From Enterococcus_E cecorum_B (GTDB lineage: Bacteria; Bacillota; Bacilli; Lactobacillales; Enterococcaceae), in the NCBI GenBank assembly GCA_946499615.1, contig CAMMST010000004.1:1-64000 (forward strand): 64,000 nt of DNA, written 5' to 3'. The notes under the pieces are model-generated. The model was not told the DNA's origin. It saw only the letters and a list, made by a program, of their open reading frames with translations, and ran no database searches. Numbering within the stretch: position 1 is the first letter of the stretch; every line of letters begins with the position of its first letter. A program made the position numbers and the translations under genes. Of this stretch, positions 47,320 through 55,895 are shown piece by piece.

Positions 47320-48816
47320 ATGGTTTCTATCATTGAAAGAATTGATCAGTGGGCAGGAGATAGACTTGTCTATAGTGACGATCAGTACCAATATACGTAT
47401 CAAGATTTAAAAGAAAAATCTAATCATATTGCTTATTATTTAGCAAAACATTTTCCAAATCGTGCACCTGTTGTGGTTTACGGTGGTTTACAATTTGAAA
47501 TGCTGGCTTTTTTCTTAGGCGCAGTTAAATCAGGTCATGCTTATATTCCAATTGAAAGTCATACGCCGAGTGAACGTATTCGCTTAATTTTACAAACGGC
47601 CCAACCGGCTTGTATTTTAGCAGTGGATGATTTTGATTCAAGTATTGTGCCAAATATGCAAGTACTAAGTTTTAATGAAGTACTTCAGCAACCAATCGAT
47701 AAGTCATTGGTGTTAGAACCAGTAACCAAAGATGAAAACTTCTATATTATTTTTACTTCGGGAACAACAGGTGTGCCAAAGGGTGTACAGATTTCTCATG
47801 ATAATTTAGTGAGTTTTGTCGATTGGGAGTTAAAGGATTTCCAATTACCAAACAAGCCAAAATTCTTATCCCAAGCACCTTATTCTTTTGATTTGTCGGT
47901 GATGAGTATTTATCCAGCTTTATGTGCCGGTGGTTCATTGATGCCGCTGGCCAAAGAAATAGTAGATGACTTTAAAGCATTATTTGCTCATTTACCAAAA
48001 TTAGGCATCAATGTTTGGGTATCAACGCCATCTTTTGTGGATATTTGTTTAATGGCTCCTGAATTTGACGGTCAGCATCTGCAAGAATTGACCCATTTTC
48101 TATTCTGTGGGGAAGAGTTAACCAAGCAAACCGCCCAAAAATTATTGGATCGTTTTCCGAATGCTAAAGTTTTTAATACTTATGGACCAACGGAAGCGAC
48201 GGTCGCTATTTCCCAAATTCAAATTACGCAAGACATTATTGATAATAGTGCTCGTTTGCCTATTGGATATGTCAAAGAAGATTGCCAGGTAGTGATTTTA
48301 GATGAAGGCAAAGAGCAAGCAGTAAATGAAGTTGGCGAAATTGTCATTGTGGGACCAAGTGTTTCGAAAGGATATATGAATAATCCTGAAAAGACCAAAG
48401 AAGCCTTTATTACGTATCAAGGACAGCCTGCTTATAAGACCGGAGATGCGGGTAGTTTAGATGAAAATGGCTTACTTCATTATAATGGACGGATTGATTT
48501 CCAAGTGAAGTTACATGGTTTTCGAATGGAACTAGAAGATATCGACCATCACTTAATGAAAGTTTCCTACGTGGATAAAGCAACGGTAGTCCCAAAATAT
48601 AAAGATCATAAAGTACAACAGTTAGTCGCTTTTGTGGTGGCGAAAGAAAATGATTTTACCAAAGAATTTGAACTAACCAAGGCAATCAAAGCTGAGTTAG
48701 CCCAAACTGTTATGGATTATATGATTCCGCAGCGTTTTGTCTATGTAAAAGAATTGCCACGAACCGCTAATGGCAAGATTGATCGCAAAGGGTTAATGAA
48801 TGAGGTGAATACATAA
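47320..48816 (+). CDS. dltA: D-alanine--D-alanyl carrier protein ligase
   Basis: A 498-aa adenylating enzyme that activates D-alanine and loads it on DltC. The P-loop-like core is FIIFTSGTTGVPKGVQIS, followed by FNTYGPTEATVAIS and KTGDAGSLDENGLLHYNGRIDFQVK; the catalytic lysine is in TANGKIDRKGL at the end. It is the first enzyme of the dlt operon, whose products reduce the negative surface charge and protect against cationic peptides. Confidence 0.96.
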   Translation: MVSIIERIDQWAGDRLVYSDDQYQYTYQDLKEKSNHIAYYLAKHFPNRAPVVVYGGLQFEMLAFFLGAVKSGHAYIPIESHTPSERIRLILQTAQPACILAVDDFDSSIVPNMQVLSFNEVLQQPIDKSLVLEPVTKDENFYIIFTSGTTGVPKGVQISHDNLVSFVDWELKDFQLPNKPKFLSQAPYSFDLSVMSIYPALCAGGSLMPLAKEIVDDFKALFAHLPKLGINVWVSTPSFVDICLMAPEFDGQHLQELTHFLFCGEELTKQTAQKLLDRFPNAKVFNTYGPTEATVAISQIQITQDIIDNSARLPIGYVKEDCQVVILDEGKEQAVNEVGEIVIVGPSVSKGYMNNPEKTKEAFITYQGQPAYKTGDAGSLDENGLLHYNGRIDFQVKLHGFRMELEDIDHHLMKVSYVDKATVVPKYKDHKVQQLVAFVVAKENDFTKEFELTKAIKAELAQTVMDYMIPQRFVYVKELPRTANGKIDRKGLMNEVNT

Positions 48817-48817
48817 G

Positions 48818-50023
48818 ATGAATTTTCCTCACATGATTCCTTATGCCAATCCGACTTATTTTGGTTATGTCTTTTTACTGATTTTACCGATTGTCTTTGG
48901 TTTATTAAAATATCAACGCCGCTTTTTAACTTATGAAGCACTGATTACCTTATTTTTCTTATTTGTAAGCTTTGGCGGTAGTGATTATAAGCAAGGCCTG
49001 GCATTGATTGGCTATGTCGTCTTCCAAACGATTTTGGTCTGGGGCTATTTTAAGATTCGCCAAAAAAATAATTCGACACCATTGTTTTATTTGGCGGTGA
49101 TTTTAGCTATTTTGCCGCTGACATTAAGCAAACTAACCCCGTTTTTTGAGCACGGCAAGGCTTCAATGTTTGGATTTTTAGGGATTAGTTATCTTACCTT
49201 TAAGTCGGTACAGATGGTCATGGAAATTCGTGATGGGATGATTAAGGAATATCATCCAGTAAGCTATATTCGCTTTTTACTATTCTTCCCGACGATTTCT
49301 TCGGGACCTATTGATCGTTATCGCCGCTTTGAAAAAGATGTAAAGGCCAGTCTAAGTGCTGAACAATATTTAGAAATGATTGCCCAAGGTGTTACGAGAA
49401 TCTTTTTAGGCTTTTTGTATAAATTTATTATTGGCTATTATTTAGGTAGTTTATTATTACCATTAGTAGAGCGTTTAGCCTTAAGCTATCATGGTATTTC
49501 TTTACCGTTAGTGGGCGTGATGTATGTTTATAGTTTATATCTTTTCTTTGACTTCGCTGGCTACAGTTTGTTTGCGGTCGGTGTAAGTAATTTGATGGGC
49601 TATGACACACCGATGAACTTTAATAAGCCATTTTTATCTTGGAATATTAAAGAGTTCTGGAATCGTTGGCATATGAGCTTATCATTCTGGTTTAGAGATT
49701 ATGTTTATATGCGTTTGATGTTTACCTTAGTGAAGAAAAAAGTCTTTAAGAGTCGCATAGTTGCTAGTAATGTTGGGTACTTTGCGTTATTCTTATTGAT
49801 GGGGATTTGGCATGGCTTAACTTGGTATTATATTGTCTATGGTTTATATCATGCGACTTTAATTTGCTTAACTGATGCCTATCTACGCTTTAAGAAAAAA
49901 CATAAAGATAAATTGCCATCTAATAAATTTACGCATGCTTTAGCGGTTGTCGCAACTTTCCATGCAGTGGCATTTAGCTTTTTGATTTTCTCAGGATTTT
50001 TAGATCAACTATTTTTTAAATAA
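48818..50023 (+). CDS. dltB: D-alanyl transfer protein DltB (MBOAT)
   Basis: A 401-aa multi-pass membrane O-acyltransferase that moves D-alanine across the membrane. The MBOAT region includes FFPTISSGPIDRYRRF, FWNRWHMSLSFWFRDYVYMR and the catalytic histidine in LMGIWHGLTWYY. It starts one base after the dltA stop, so translation is coupled. Confidence 0.95.
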   Translation: MNFPHMIPYANPTYFGYVFLLILPIVFGLLKYQRRFLTYEALITLFFLFVSFGGSDYKQGLALIGYVVFQTILVWGYFKIRQKNNSTPLFYLAVILAILPLTLSKLTPFFEHGKASMFGFLGISYLTFKSVQMVMEIRDGMIKEYHPVSYIRFLLFFPTISSGPIDRYRRFEKDVKASLSAEQYLEMIAQGVTRIFLGFLYKFIIGYYLGSLLLPLVERLALSYHGISLPLVGVMYVYSLYLFFDFAGYSLFAVGVSNLMGYDTPMNFNKPFLSWNIKEFWNRWHMSLSFWFRDYVYMRLMFTLVKKKVFKSRIVASNVGYFALFLLMGIWHGLTWYYIVYGLYHATLICLTDAYLRFKKKHKDKLPSNKFTHALAVVATFHAVAFSFLIFSGFLDQLFFK

Positions 50024-50045
50024 TAAATGAATGGAGTTTTTGAAA

Positions 50046-50279
50046 ATGCAAGAAACAGTATTATCAATTTTAGAAGATTTAACAGGAACAAGTGAAGTAC
50101 GTGAAAATTTAGATGTGGAATTATTTGATGAAGGATTATTAGATTCTATGGGTACTGTTCAATTATTGGTTGAGTTAGATGGACAATTAGGTGTGAATAT
50201 TCCTGTTTCTGAATTCGAACGTGACGAATGGAGTACCCCAAATAAAATTATTGCTAAAGTAGCAGAATTACAAGGTTAA
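50046..50279 (+). CDS. dltC: D-alanyl carrier protein
   Basis: A 77-aa acyl-carrier-type protein. The phosphopantetheine serine lies in GLLDSMGTVQLLVEL. ATG 50046 gives the usual size and has GGAG 9 nt upstream; an ATG 15 bases earlier is in frame but poorly placed. It hands D-alanine to DltB. Confidence 0.95.
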   Translation: MQETVLSILEDLTGTSEVRENLDVELFDEGLLDSMGTVQLLVELDGQLGVNIPVSEFERDEWSTPNKIIAKVAELQG

Positions 50280-50283
50280 GTTG

Positions 50284-51561
50284 ATGATAAAGAAAAGTTG
50301 GCATTTATTTGGCCCTTTTCTTGCAGCATTTGTACTTTTAGGGGCGCTTCTCATCAGTCCTTTGGCACCTAAATTGCTTAACCGTACCCAGATTTTTCAA
50401 GCTTCTACTTCGATGTCAGCTGATGTAATCAAGGGCAATGCGGTGAAGAACCAAGCCTTTACTGACAAGGAGTATGTCCCTTTTTTTGGTTCATCTGAAT
50501 TAAGCCGTATCAGTGCCTTCCATCCGTCTACTTTAGCGATGAAGTACAAACGGCCTTATGTTCCTTTTCTTTTGGGGGCACCGGGAACACAGTCGATGAC
50601 CCATTATTTAATGTTGCAATCTATGGGCAAAGAATTAACCGGTAAAAAGATTGTTTTTGTGATTTCTCCGCAATGGTTTGTGCCAGAAGGAGTGACGAGC
50701 ATGTATTTTGACCGCTATTTTTCTAAGCAGCAAGCATATCAATGGTTGTTCAATTTACAAAAGATTGAGGAAGCTGATCGCTATTTTGCCCAACGTTTAT
50801 TAAAATATGATGTGGTGCGTAAAGATGTCATGCTAACGGGGATACTTAATCGCGTGAGTCAAAATCAATTACCAACGCCGCTACAATATGGCTTTTTAAA
50901 GTTGGCTAATCGTTTTTATGAAAATGAAGATGCGATGTTTGCTGGTTTAGATATTAAAGGTAAAGAGCAAAAAGTAGCTCAAGCGATGAAGACTTTACCG
51001 AATAAGTATAATTATCAGCAACTTGATAAATTAGCCTATCAACAAGGTAAAAAACGCGTGGGTAAAACGCCTTTTATGATTGATCGTCGTTTCTTTAATC
51101 GCAAAGTGAAACCTGATTTAGTCAATCTAAGAGGTGCGCAACAAACTTTTGACTATCGCTATTCACCAGAGTATTCCGATTTTGAATTAGTACTACAAGC
51201 CATGGCTAAATATCAAATTGAGCCACTCTTTATCATTCCACCGGTAAATAAGCAATGGAGTGATTATACCGGTCTGTCGCAACAAATGTTAAAAGAATGT
51301 GCGGAAAAAATTATTTATCAGTTGAAGTCACAGGGATTTGAAAATGTAGTCGACTTTACTGATCAAGCAGCGACTCCTTACTTTTTACAAGATACCATTC
51401 ATTTAGGTTGGCGTGGTTGGTTAGCCAGTGATCAATACATTCAACCATTTTTAATGAGCAAGAAACAACCTGTAAAATATCATCTGGATAATCGTTTCTT
51501 TTCAAAAGACTGGCAGCAAGCAAAAGTAAATGAAATGGTCTTGCCAAATCCAAATGAGTAA
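50284..51561 (+). CDS. dltD: D-alanyl-lipoteichoic acid biosynthesis protein DltD
   Basis: A 425-aa protein with one N-terminal membrane anchor (about residues 8-28) and an extracellular SGNH-like domain. The catalytic serine is in FFGSSELSRIS; the Asp-His pair is likely in the late QDTIHLGWRGW. It completes D-alanine transfer to teichoic acids. ATG 50284 begins 4 nt after the dltC stop. Last gene of the operon. Confidence 0.95.
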   Translation: MIKKSWHLFGPFLAAFVLLGALLISPLAPKLLNRTQIFQASTSMSADVIKGNAVKNQAFTDKEYVPFFGSSELSRISAFHPSTLAMKYKRPYVPFLLGAPGTQSMTHYLMLQSMGKELTGKKIVFVISPQWFVPEGVTSMYFDRYFSKQQAYQWLFNLQKIEEADRYFAQRLLKYDVVRKDVMLTGILNRVSQNQLPTPLQYGFLKLANRFYENEDAMFAGLDIKGKEQKVAQAMKTLPNKYNYQQLDKLAYQQGKKRVGKTPFMIDRRFFNRKVKPDLVNLRGAQQTFDYRYSPEYSDFELVLQAMAKYQIEPLFIIPPVNKQWSDYTGLSQQMLKECAEKIIYQLKSQGFENVVDFTDQAATPYFLQDTIHLGWRGWLASDQYIQPFLMSKKQPVKYHLDNRFFSKDWQQAKVNEMVLPNPNE

Positions 51562-51568
51562 AATTTAA

Positions 51569-51612
51569 AAATAGCTTCCTAGTTTTTTGGATGAATTAGG
51601 GAGCTATTTTTT
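51569..51612 (+). terminator. dlt operon terminator
   Basis: AAATAGCTTCCTA pairs with TAGGGAGCTATTT (13 bp, one G-U), then T-run. Confidence 0.88.
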
Positions 51613-51621
51613 ATAAACATC

Positions 51622-51650
51622 TTGCAGTGTTCAGTAAACTGATGTATAAT
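51622..51650 (+). promoter_or_regulatory. Promoter of the LacI-type regulator
   Basis: TTGCAG (51622-51627), 17 nt, TATAAT (51645-51650). TCAGT-AA-ACTGA in the spacer is an inverted repeat that may be an autoregulatory site. Confidence 0.6.
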
Positions 51651-51685
51651 GTTTACCAAAGATAACAGAATTGGGGAGTATATTT

Positions 51686-52726
51686 ATGGCAGGGATCAGA
51701 ACAGTTGCGAAACGGGCAAAGGTATCACCCGCTACCGTTTCTCGCTTTTTAAACCAAGATTCGACCTTACGTATTACTGAGGAAACAAAGCAGAGAATTA
51801 TGGAAGCGGTACAATTTTATCAATATGAGAAAAAGGAACGCAAAGGGCAAAAAGGTCCTTTAATTGAATTAGGAGTCATTACAGCAGCTTCTGAAATTGA
51901 TGAGTTAGAAGATCCGTATTTTCGCTCGATTCGAATTGGTATTTTGACAGAATCATCAAATAGTCATGTGGAAGTCAAAAAAATCTTGTATCGCCAAAAA
52001 GACAAGAAATTTATGATCGATCAATTAAAGGACTGTGGGGCAATATTAGTAATTGGTCGTTTTTGTGACCAGGTGATTGAGCAATTACATCAAATGAATC
52101 CACATATTATTGTATTAGATGTTCCCAGTTCAGAAATTCATTATGAAGTGGATTCAGTGTATACTAACCTTGGTAAAGCGATGGTGCAGCAATTAAATCG
52201 TCTGTATGAAAAAGGCCATCGGAATATCAGTTATATCGGTGGTAAAAACCAAGTGATGACGATTGAAGGTACAACGAATATCAATGGTGTAGAGGCGCGG
52301 AATATTGCTTATGAACAATGGATGAAAGAAAAAGAATTAACCCTATTTGAGCATAGTTATCTAGGAGATTGGAGTTATGAAGACGGCTATCGTTTAACAA
52401 TGGAACTTTTAGATAAACAAAAAGATTGTTTACCAACAGCAATTGTTGCTGGTAGTGATCCGATGGCAGTGGGGATATACCGTGCATTGCAAAAACAAGG
52501 GTTAAGAATTCCAGATGATATTTCAATAGTCAGTTTTGATGATGTGGATGTTGCAGAATTTTTAACACCCAATTTAAGTAGTGTCTATGTTGCAGCTGAA
52601 GAAATTGGTAAAATTGCGGTTCGTTTAGCAAGGCAACGATTATTAAAAGAAAGAAAGGTACCAGTTAACGTTGAAGTAGGTTATCAAGTAAGGGTACGGG
52701 AAAGCGAAAAAACGATTACTGAATAA
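51686..52726 (+). CDS. LacI family regulator of the galactoside operon
   Basis: A 346-aa LacI/GalR regulator with helix-turn-helix GIRTVAKRAKVSPATVSRFL at the N-terminus and a sugar-binding domain (GVITAASEIDEL, YIGGKNQVM, VSFDDVDVAEFLTPNL). Its place before an alpha-galactoside uptake operon suggests an MsmR/RafR-like role. ATG 51686 is chosen because GGGGAG is 8 nt upstream; a TTG start would lie on that site. Confidence 0.88.
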   Translation: MAGIRTVAKRAKVSPATVSRFLNQDSTLRITEETKQRIMEAVQFYQYEKKERKGQKGPLIELGVITAASEIDELEDPYFRSIRIGILTESSNSHVEVKKILYRQKDKKFMIDQLKDCGAILVIGRFCDQVIEQLHQMNPHIIVLDVPSSEIHYEVDSVYTNLGKAMVQQLNRLYEKGHRNISYIGGKNQVMTIEGTTNINGVEARNIAYEQWMKEKELTLFEHSYLGDWSYEDGYRLTMELLDKQKDCLPTAIVAGSDPMAVGIYRALQKQGLRIPDDISIVSFDDVDVAEFLTPNLSSVYVAAEEIGKIAVRLARQRLLKERKVPVNVEVGYQVRVRESEKTITE

Positions 52727-52809
52727 TTATTAATAGAGCATCTAGTGTGAATACTGGGTGTTTTTTTGTTTGTTTAGTAAAAATTCTAAAAATATTTACC
52801 GATAAAATA

Positions 52810-52863
52810 TTGACAAAATTTTAGTGAACGTTTATTATATGGTTGTAATAAAGAAAACGCATC
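52810..52863 (+). promoter_or_regulatory. Galactoside operon promoter, operator-like and cre-like sites
   Basis: TTGACA (52810-52815), 17 nt, TATTAT (52833-52838). The spacer holds TAGTGAACGTTTATTA, centred on AACGTT like LacI-family operators. AGAAAACGCATCCA (52850-52863) is a fair cre match, so CcpA repression is possible. Confidence 0.6.
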
Positions 52864-52883
52864 CATTGTAGGAGGGAAAAAGC

Positions 52884-54140
52884 ATGAAAGTTGCTAAAAA
52901 ATTGTTAGTAGGTGTTAGTTTGGTTAGTGCAGTTGGTTTACTAGCTGCCTGTGGTAATTCGTCTAAATCATCTAATGGTGGTAAAACGAAAGAGATTGAA
53001 TTCTTTAGCCAAAAGAAAGAAATGCAACCAACACTACAAAAAATTATCAAAGACTTTGAAAAGGAAAATCCAGATATCAAGGTTAAATTTACCAATGTAC
53101 CAGATGCTGGTAAAGTCTTGAAAACACGTATCGCAAGTGGAGACACACCGGATGTAGTTAACGTTTACCCACAAAACGCTGATTTCCAAGAATGGGCAAA
53201 ATCAGGGGTATTCGAAGATTTAACTGGTAAAGATTACTTGAAGAACTTAAAAGAAGGCGCGGCTGAAACTTATGCGATTAACGATAAGATTTATTCCATC
53301 CCATTAACAAACAATGCTTGGGGATTCTTCTACAATGCAGATAAGTTCAAAGAATTAGGTTTAGAAGTGCCTAAAACTTGGGATGATTTTGAAAAATTAG
53401 TTGCCACAATTAAAGATGAAGGTGAAACGCCTTTTGCTTTAGCGCTAACACAAGCAGATTCATGGATTTTAAACGGTTACCATCAATTAGCTTGGGCAAC
53501 AGTAGCCGGTGGTTTCAAAGCAGCTAATGATGAATTAGTTCGCAGTCCTAAAGATGGCATTAAAACATCAAGTGAAATATTCCAACAAGTGACTAAAGAA
53601 TTAGATTTATTACATGGTAATGGACAAAAGAATGCAACTGGGGCAACTTATGATGATGCAATTGCAACATTTGCTAAGGGCGATGCTTTAATCTTCCCTA
53701 ATGGTATTTGGGCATTACCAGCTATTCAAAATCAACATCCAAAATTTGAAGTTCGTACTTTTGCTTATCCAGGTGTAAAAGAAGGACAAGAATTGACTGT
53801 TGGTGCGGCTGACTTAGCATTATCTGTTTCAAATAAATCTAAAAACAAAGAAGCTGCAAATAAATTCATGAAATATATGACAACTAAAGCAGCAATGCAA
53901 AAATACTATGACGTAGATGGTTCACCAACCTCAGTTACTGCTGTTGATACAGATGGTAAATTTGAAGAAACAAAAGGTGTAACTCAATATGTATTTACGG
54001 ATAAACAAATCGTATGGTTACAAAAAGAATGGACTTCAGAAGAAAAATTCTGGCATGCAACTGTTAACTATGTCAACTCTCAAAAACCAGATCAATTAGC
54101 AAATGATCTAAACACATTCTTCAATACAATGAAGAAATAA
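52884..54140 (+). CDS. msmE: Sugar-binding lipoprotein of ABC transporter (MsmE-like)
   Basis: A 418-aa extracellular solute-binding protein with a lipoprotein signal (LVSAVGLLAACG; lipid-modified Cys at residue 24). The rest is a family 1 binding-protein fold (EIEFFSQKKEMQPTLQKII, TNNAWGFFYNADKFKELGLE). It captures an oligosaccharide, most likely raffinose, melibiose or a related alpha-galactoside given the enzymes downstream. GGAGGG precedes the ATG. Confidence 0.88.
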   Translation: MKVAKKLLVGVSLVSAVGLLAACGNSSKSSNGGKTKEIEFFSQKKEMQPTLQKIIKDFEKENPDIKVKFTNVPDAGKVLKTRIASGDTPDVVNVYPQNADFQEWAKSGVFEDLTGKDYLKNLKEGAAETYAINDKIYSIPLTNNAWGFFYNADKFKELGLEVPKTWDDFEKLVATIKDEGETPFALALTQADSWILNGYHQLAWATVAGGFKAANDELVRSPKDGIKTSSEIFQQVTKELDLLHGNGQKNATGATYDDAIATFAKGDALIFPNGIWALPAIQNQHPKFEVRTFAYPGVKEGQELTVGAADLALSVSNKSKNKEAANKFMKYMTTKAAMQKYYDVDGSPTSVTAVDTDGKFEETKGVTQYVFTDKQIVWLQKEWTSEEKFWHATVNYVNSQKPDQLANDLNTFFNTMKK

Positions 54141-54168
54141 AAAATAATCAATAAAGGAGCACACCATA

Positions 54169-55041
54169 ATGTTTAAGAAGGGATTTTTCAATCGTAGTTG
54201 GGCGTGGCTATTTGTCATCGTACCAATTGTTTTACAGTTAGTATTCTTCTATGTACCAATGGTGCGTGGATTTATCTATAGCTTAACAGACTGGACTGGT
54301 TTAACCCCAGATTACAATTTTATTGGATTAAAGAATTTTGAGCATATTGTTTCTGATTCTTACTTCATGAAATCAGTTGGGTTTACAGTAATGTTTACGA
54401 TTGCCCTCATTATCGGTGAAGTGGTGCTCGGCATTGTGATTGCGCGTTTATTAAACCGTAAGATGAAAGGAGTAGGCTTTTTTAGAACAGCCTACTTCTT
54501 CCCCGCAGTGCTAAGTACGGTAACTTTAGGATTGATCTTTAAACAATTATTTAACTATGGTTTACCACAATTAGGAGAAAAATTAGGGATTGAGTTTTTA
54601 TCACAAAACTTAATTGCTAATGAGCATACGGTATTTTGGGGAGTGTTATTTGTAGCTCTCTGGCAAGGTGTTGCGATGCCAGTCGTTATCTTCTTAGCTG
54701 GTTTACAAAGTATTCCCGAAGATATCTTAGAAGCAGCCGACATTGATGGGGCAAATAATTGGCAGAAGTTCTTAAATATTGAAATTCCGTATTTATTGCC
54801 TTCGTTGAGTATGGTCTTTATCATGGCGTTAAAATCTGGGTTAACGGCCTTTGATTTGATTTATGCCTTAACTGGTGGCGGACCAAACGATAAAACGACC
54901 AGTCTTGGATTATTAGTTTATAATTATGCGTTCCAAAACAATCAATATGGTTATGCCAATGCGATTGCGGTTGTATTATTCATCGTGATTGCTATTATCT
55001 CAATCTTACAAATTCGTTTATCTAAAAAGTTTGAAGTATAG
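54169..55041 (+). CDS. msmF: Sugar ABC transporter permease (MsmF-like)
   Basis: A 290-aa permease with six transmembrane helices. The EAA loop that contacts the ATPase is EAADIDGANNWQKFLNIEIP, followed by the family's ALTGGGPNDKTTSL. AAAGGAG precedes the ATG. It forms the channel with the next gene. Confidence 0.9.
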   Translation: MFKKGFFNRSWAWLFVIVPIVLQLVFFYVPMVRGFIYSLTDWTGLTPDYNFIGLKNFEHIVSDSYFMKSVGFTVMFTIALIIGEVVLGIVIARLLNRKMKGVGFFRTAYFFPAVLSTVTLGLIFKQLFNYGLPQLGEKLGIEFLSQNLIANEHTVFWGVLFVALWQGVAMPVVIFLAGLQSIPEDILEAADIDGANNWQKFLNIEIPYLLPSLSMVFIMALKSGLTAFDLIYALTGGGPNDKTTSLGLLVYNYAFQNNQYGYANAIAVVLFIVIAIISILQIRLSKKFEV

Positions 55042-55053
55042 GAGGAGTAGAAG

Positions 55054-55878
55054 ATGAAACGTAAAGGAACTGTTTTTAGTTATCTAGCTTTGATACTGGG
55101 ATTTTGCTTAATCTTTATTCCGCTGTATTTCACTGTCTTGTCCTCTTTTAAAGAAACAAGTCAAATCACAGGTAATTTCTTTGGTTTACCAAACCCATTT
55201 ACGATGGATAATTTCCAACGTCTACTAGATGATGGGATTAGTCAATATTTCTTGAATTCAGCAGTTATCTCGGTATTTTCAATTGTTTTAATTACCTTTT
55301 TTGTACCAATGGCAGCTTTTTCAATTGCTCGGAATTTATCTAAGAAAAAAGCCTTTGCCTTGATGTATTCATTCTTGATTCTAGGTATTTTTGTTCCCTT
55401 CCAAGTCATCATGATTCCTATTACGACAATGATGACAAAATTAGGCCTTTCAAATATCCCTGGATTAATCATTTTGTATTTAGCTTATGCGATTCCACAG
55501 ACTTTATTCTTGTATGTAGGTTATATCAAAACAGCTATTCCTGAAGAGTTGGATGAAGCTGCAGAGATTGATGGTTGTGGTAAGTTTCGGATGTACTTCC
55601 AAATTGCATTTCCATTGATGAAACCAATGCACGCAACGACATTAATCATTAATGCTTTGTGGATTTGGAATGACTTCTTGTTACCATTATTAATTCTAAA
55701 TAAAGATAATTCAAACTGGACACTACCATTATTCCAATACAACTATCAAGGTCAATATTTCAGTGATTATGGTCCAAGTTTTGCTTCATATGTTGTAGGG
55801 ATTATCGTTATCTTAATCGTCTACTTGATTTTCCAAAAGAACATTATTTCTGGTATGACTAATGGTTCTGTAAAATAA
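55054..55878 (+). CDS. msmG: Sugar ABC transporter permease (MsmG-like)
   Basis: A 274-aa permease with six transmembrane helices and the EAA loop DEAAEIDGCGKFRMYFQIAF. AGGAGGAG precedes the ATG, 12 nt after msmF. No ATPase gene is in the operon, so a shared MsmK-type ATPase encoded elsewhere is expected. Confidence 0.9.
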   Translation: MKRKGTVFSYLALILGFCLIFIPLYFTVLSSFKETSQITGNFFGLPNPFTMDNFQRLLDDGISQYFLNSAVISVFSIVLITFFVPMAAFSIARNLSKKKAFALMYSFLILGIFVPFQVIMIPITTMMTKLGLSNIPGLIILYLAYAIPQTLFLYVGYIKTAIPEELDEAAEIDGCGKFRMYFQIAFPLMKPMHATTLIINALWIWNDFLLPLLILNKDNSNWTLPLFQYNYQGQYFSDYGPSFASYVVGIIVILIVYLIFQKNIISGMTNGSVK

Positions 55879-55895
55879 TTTTGAGGAGTAGCTAA

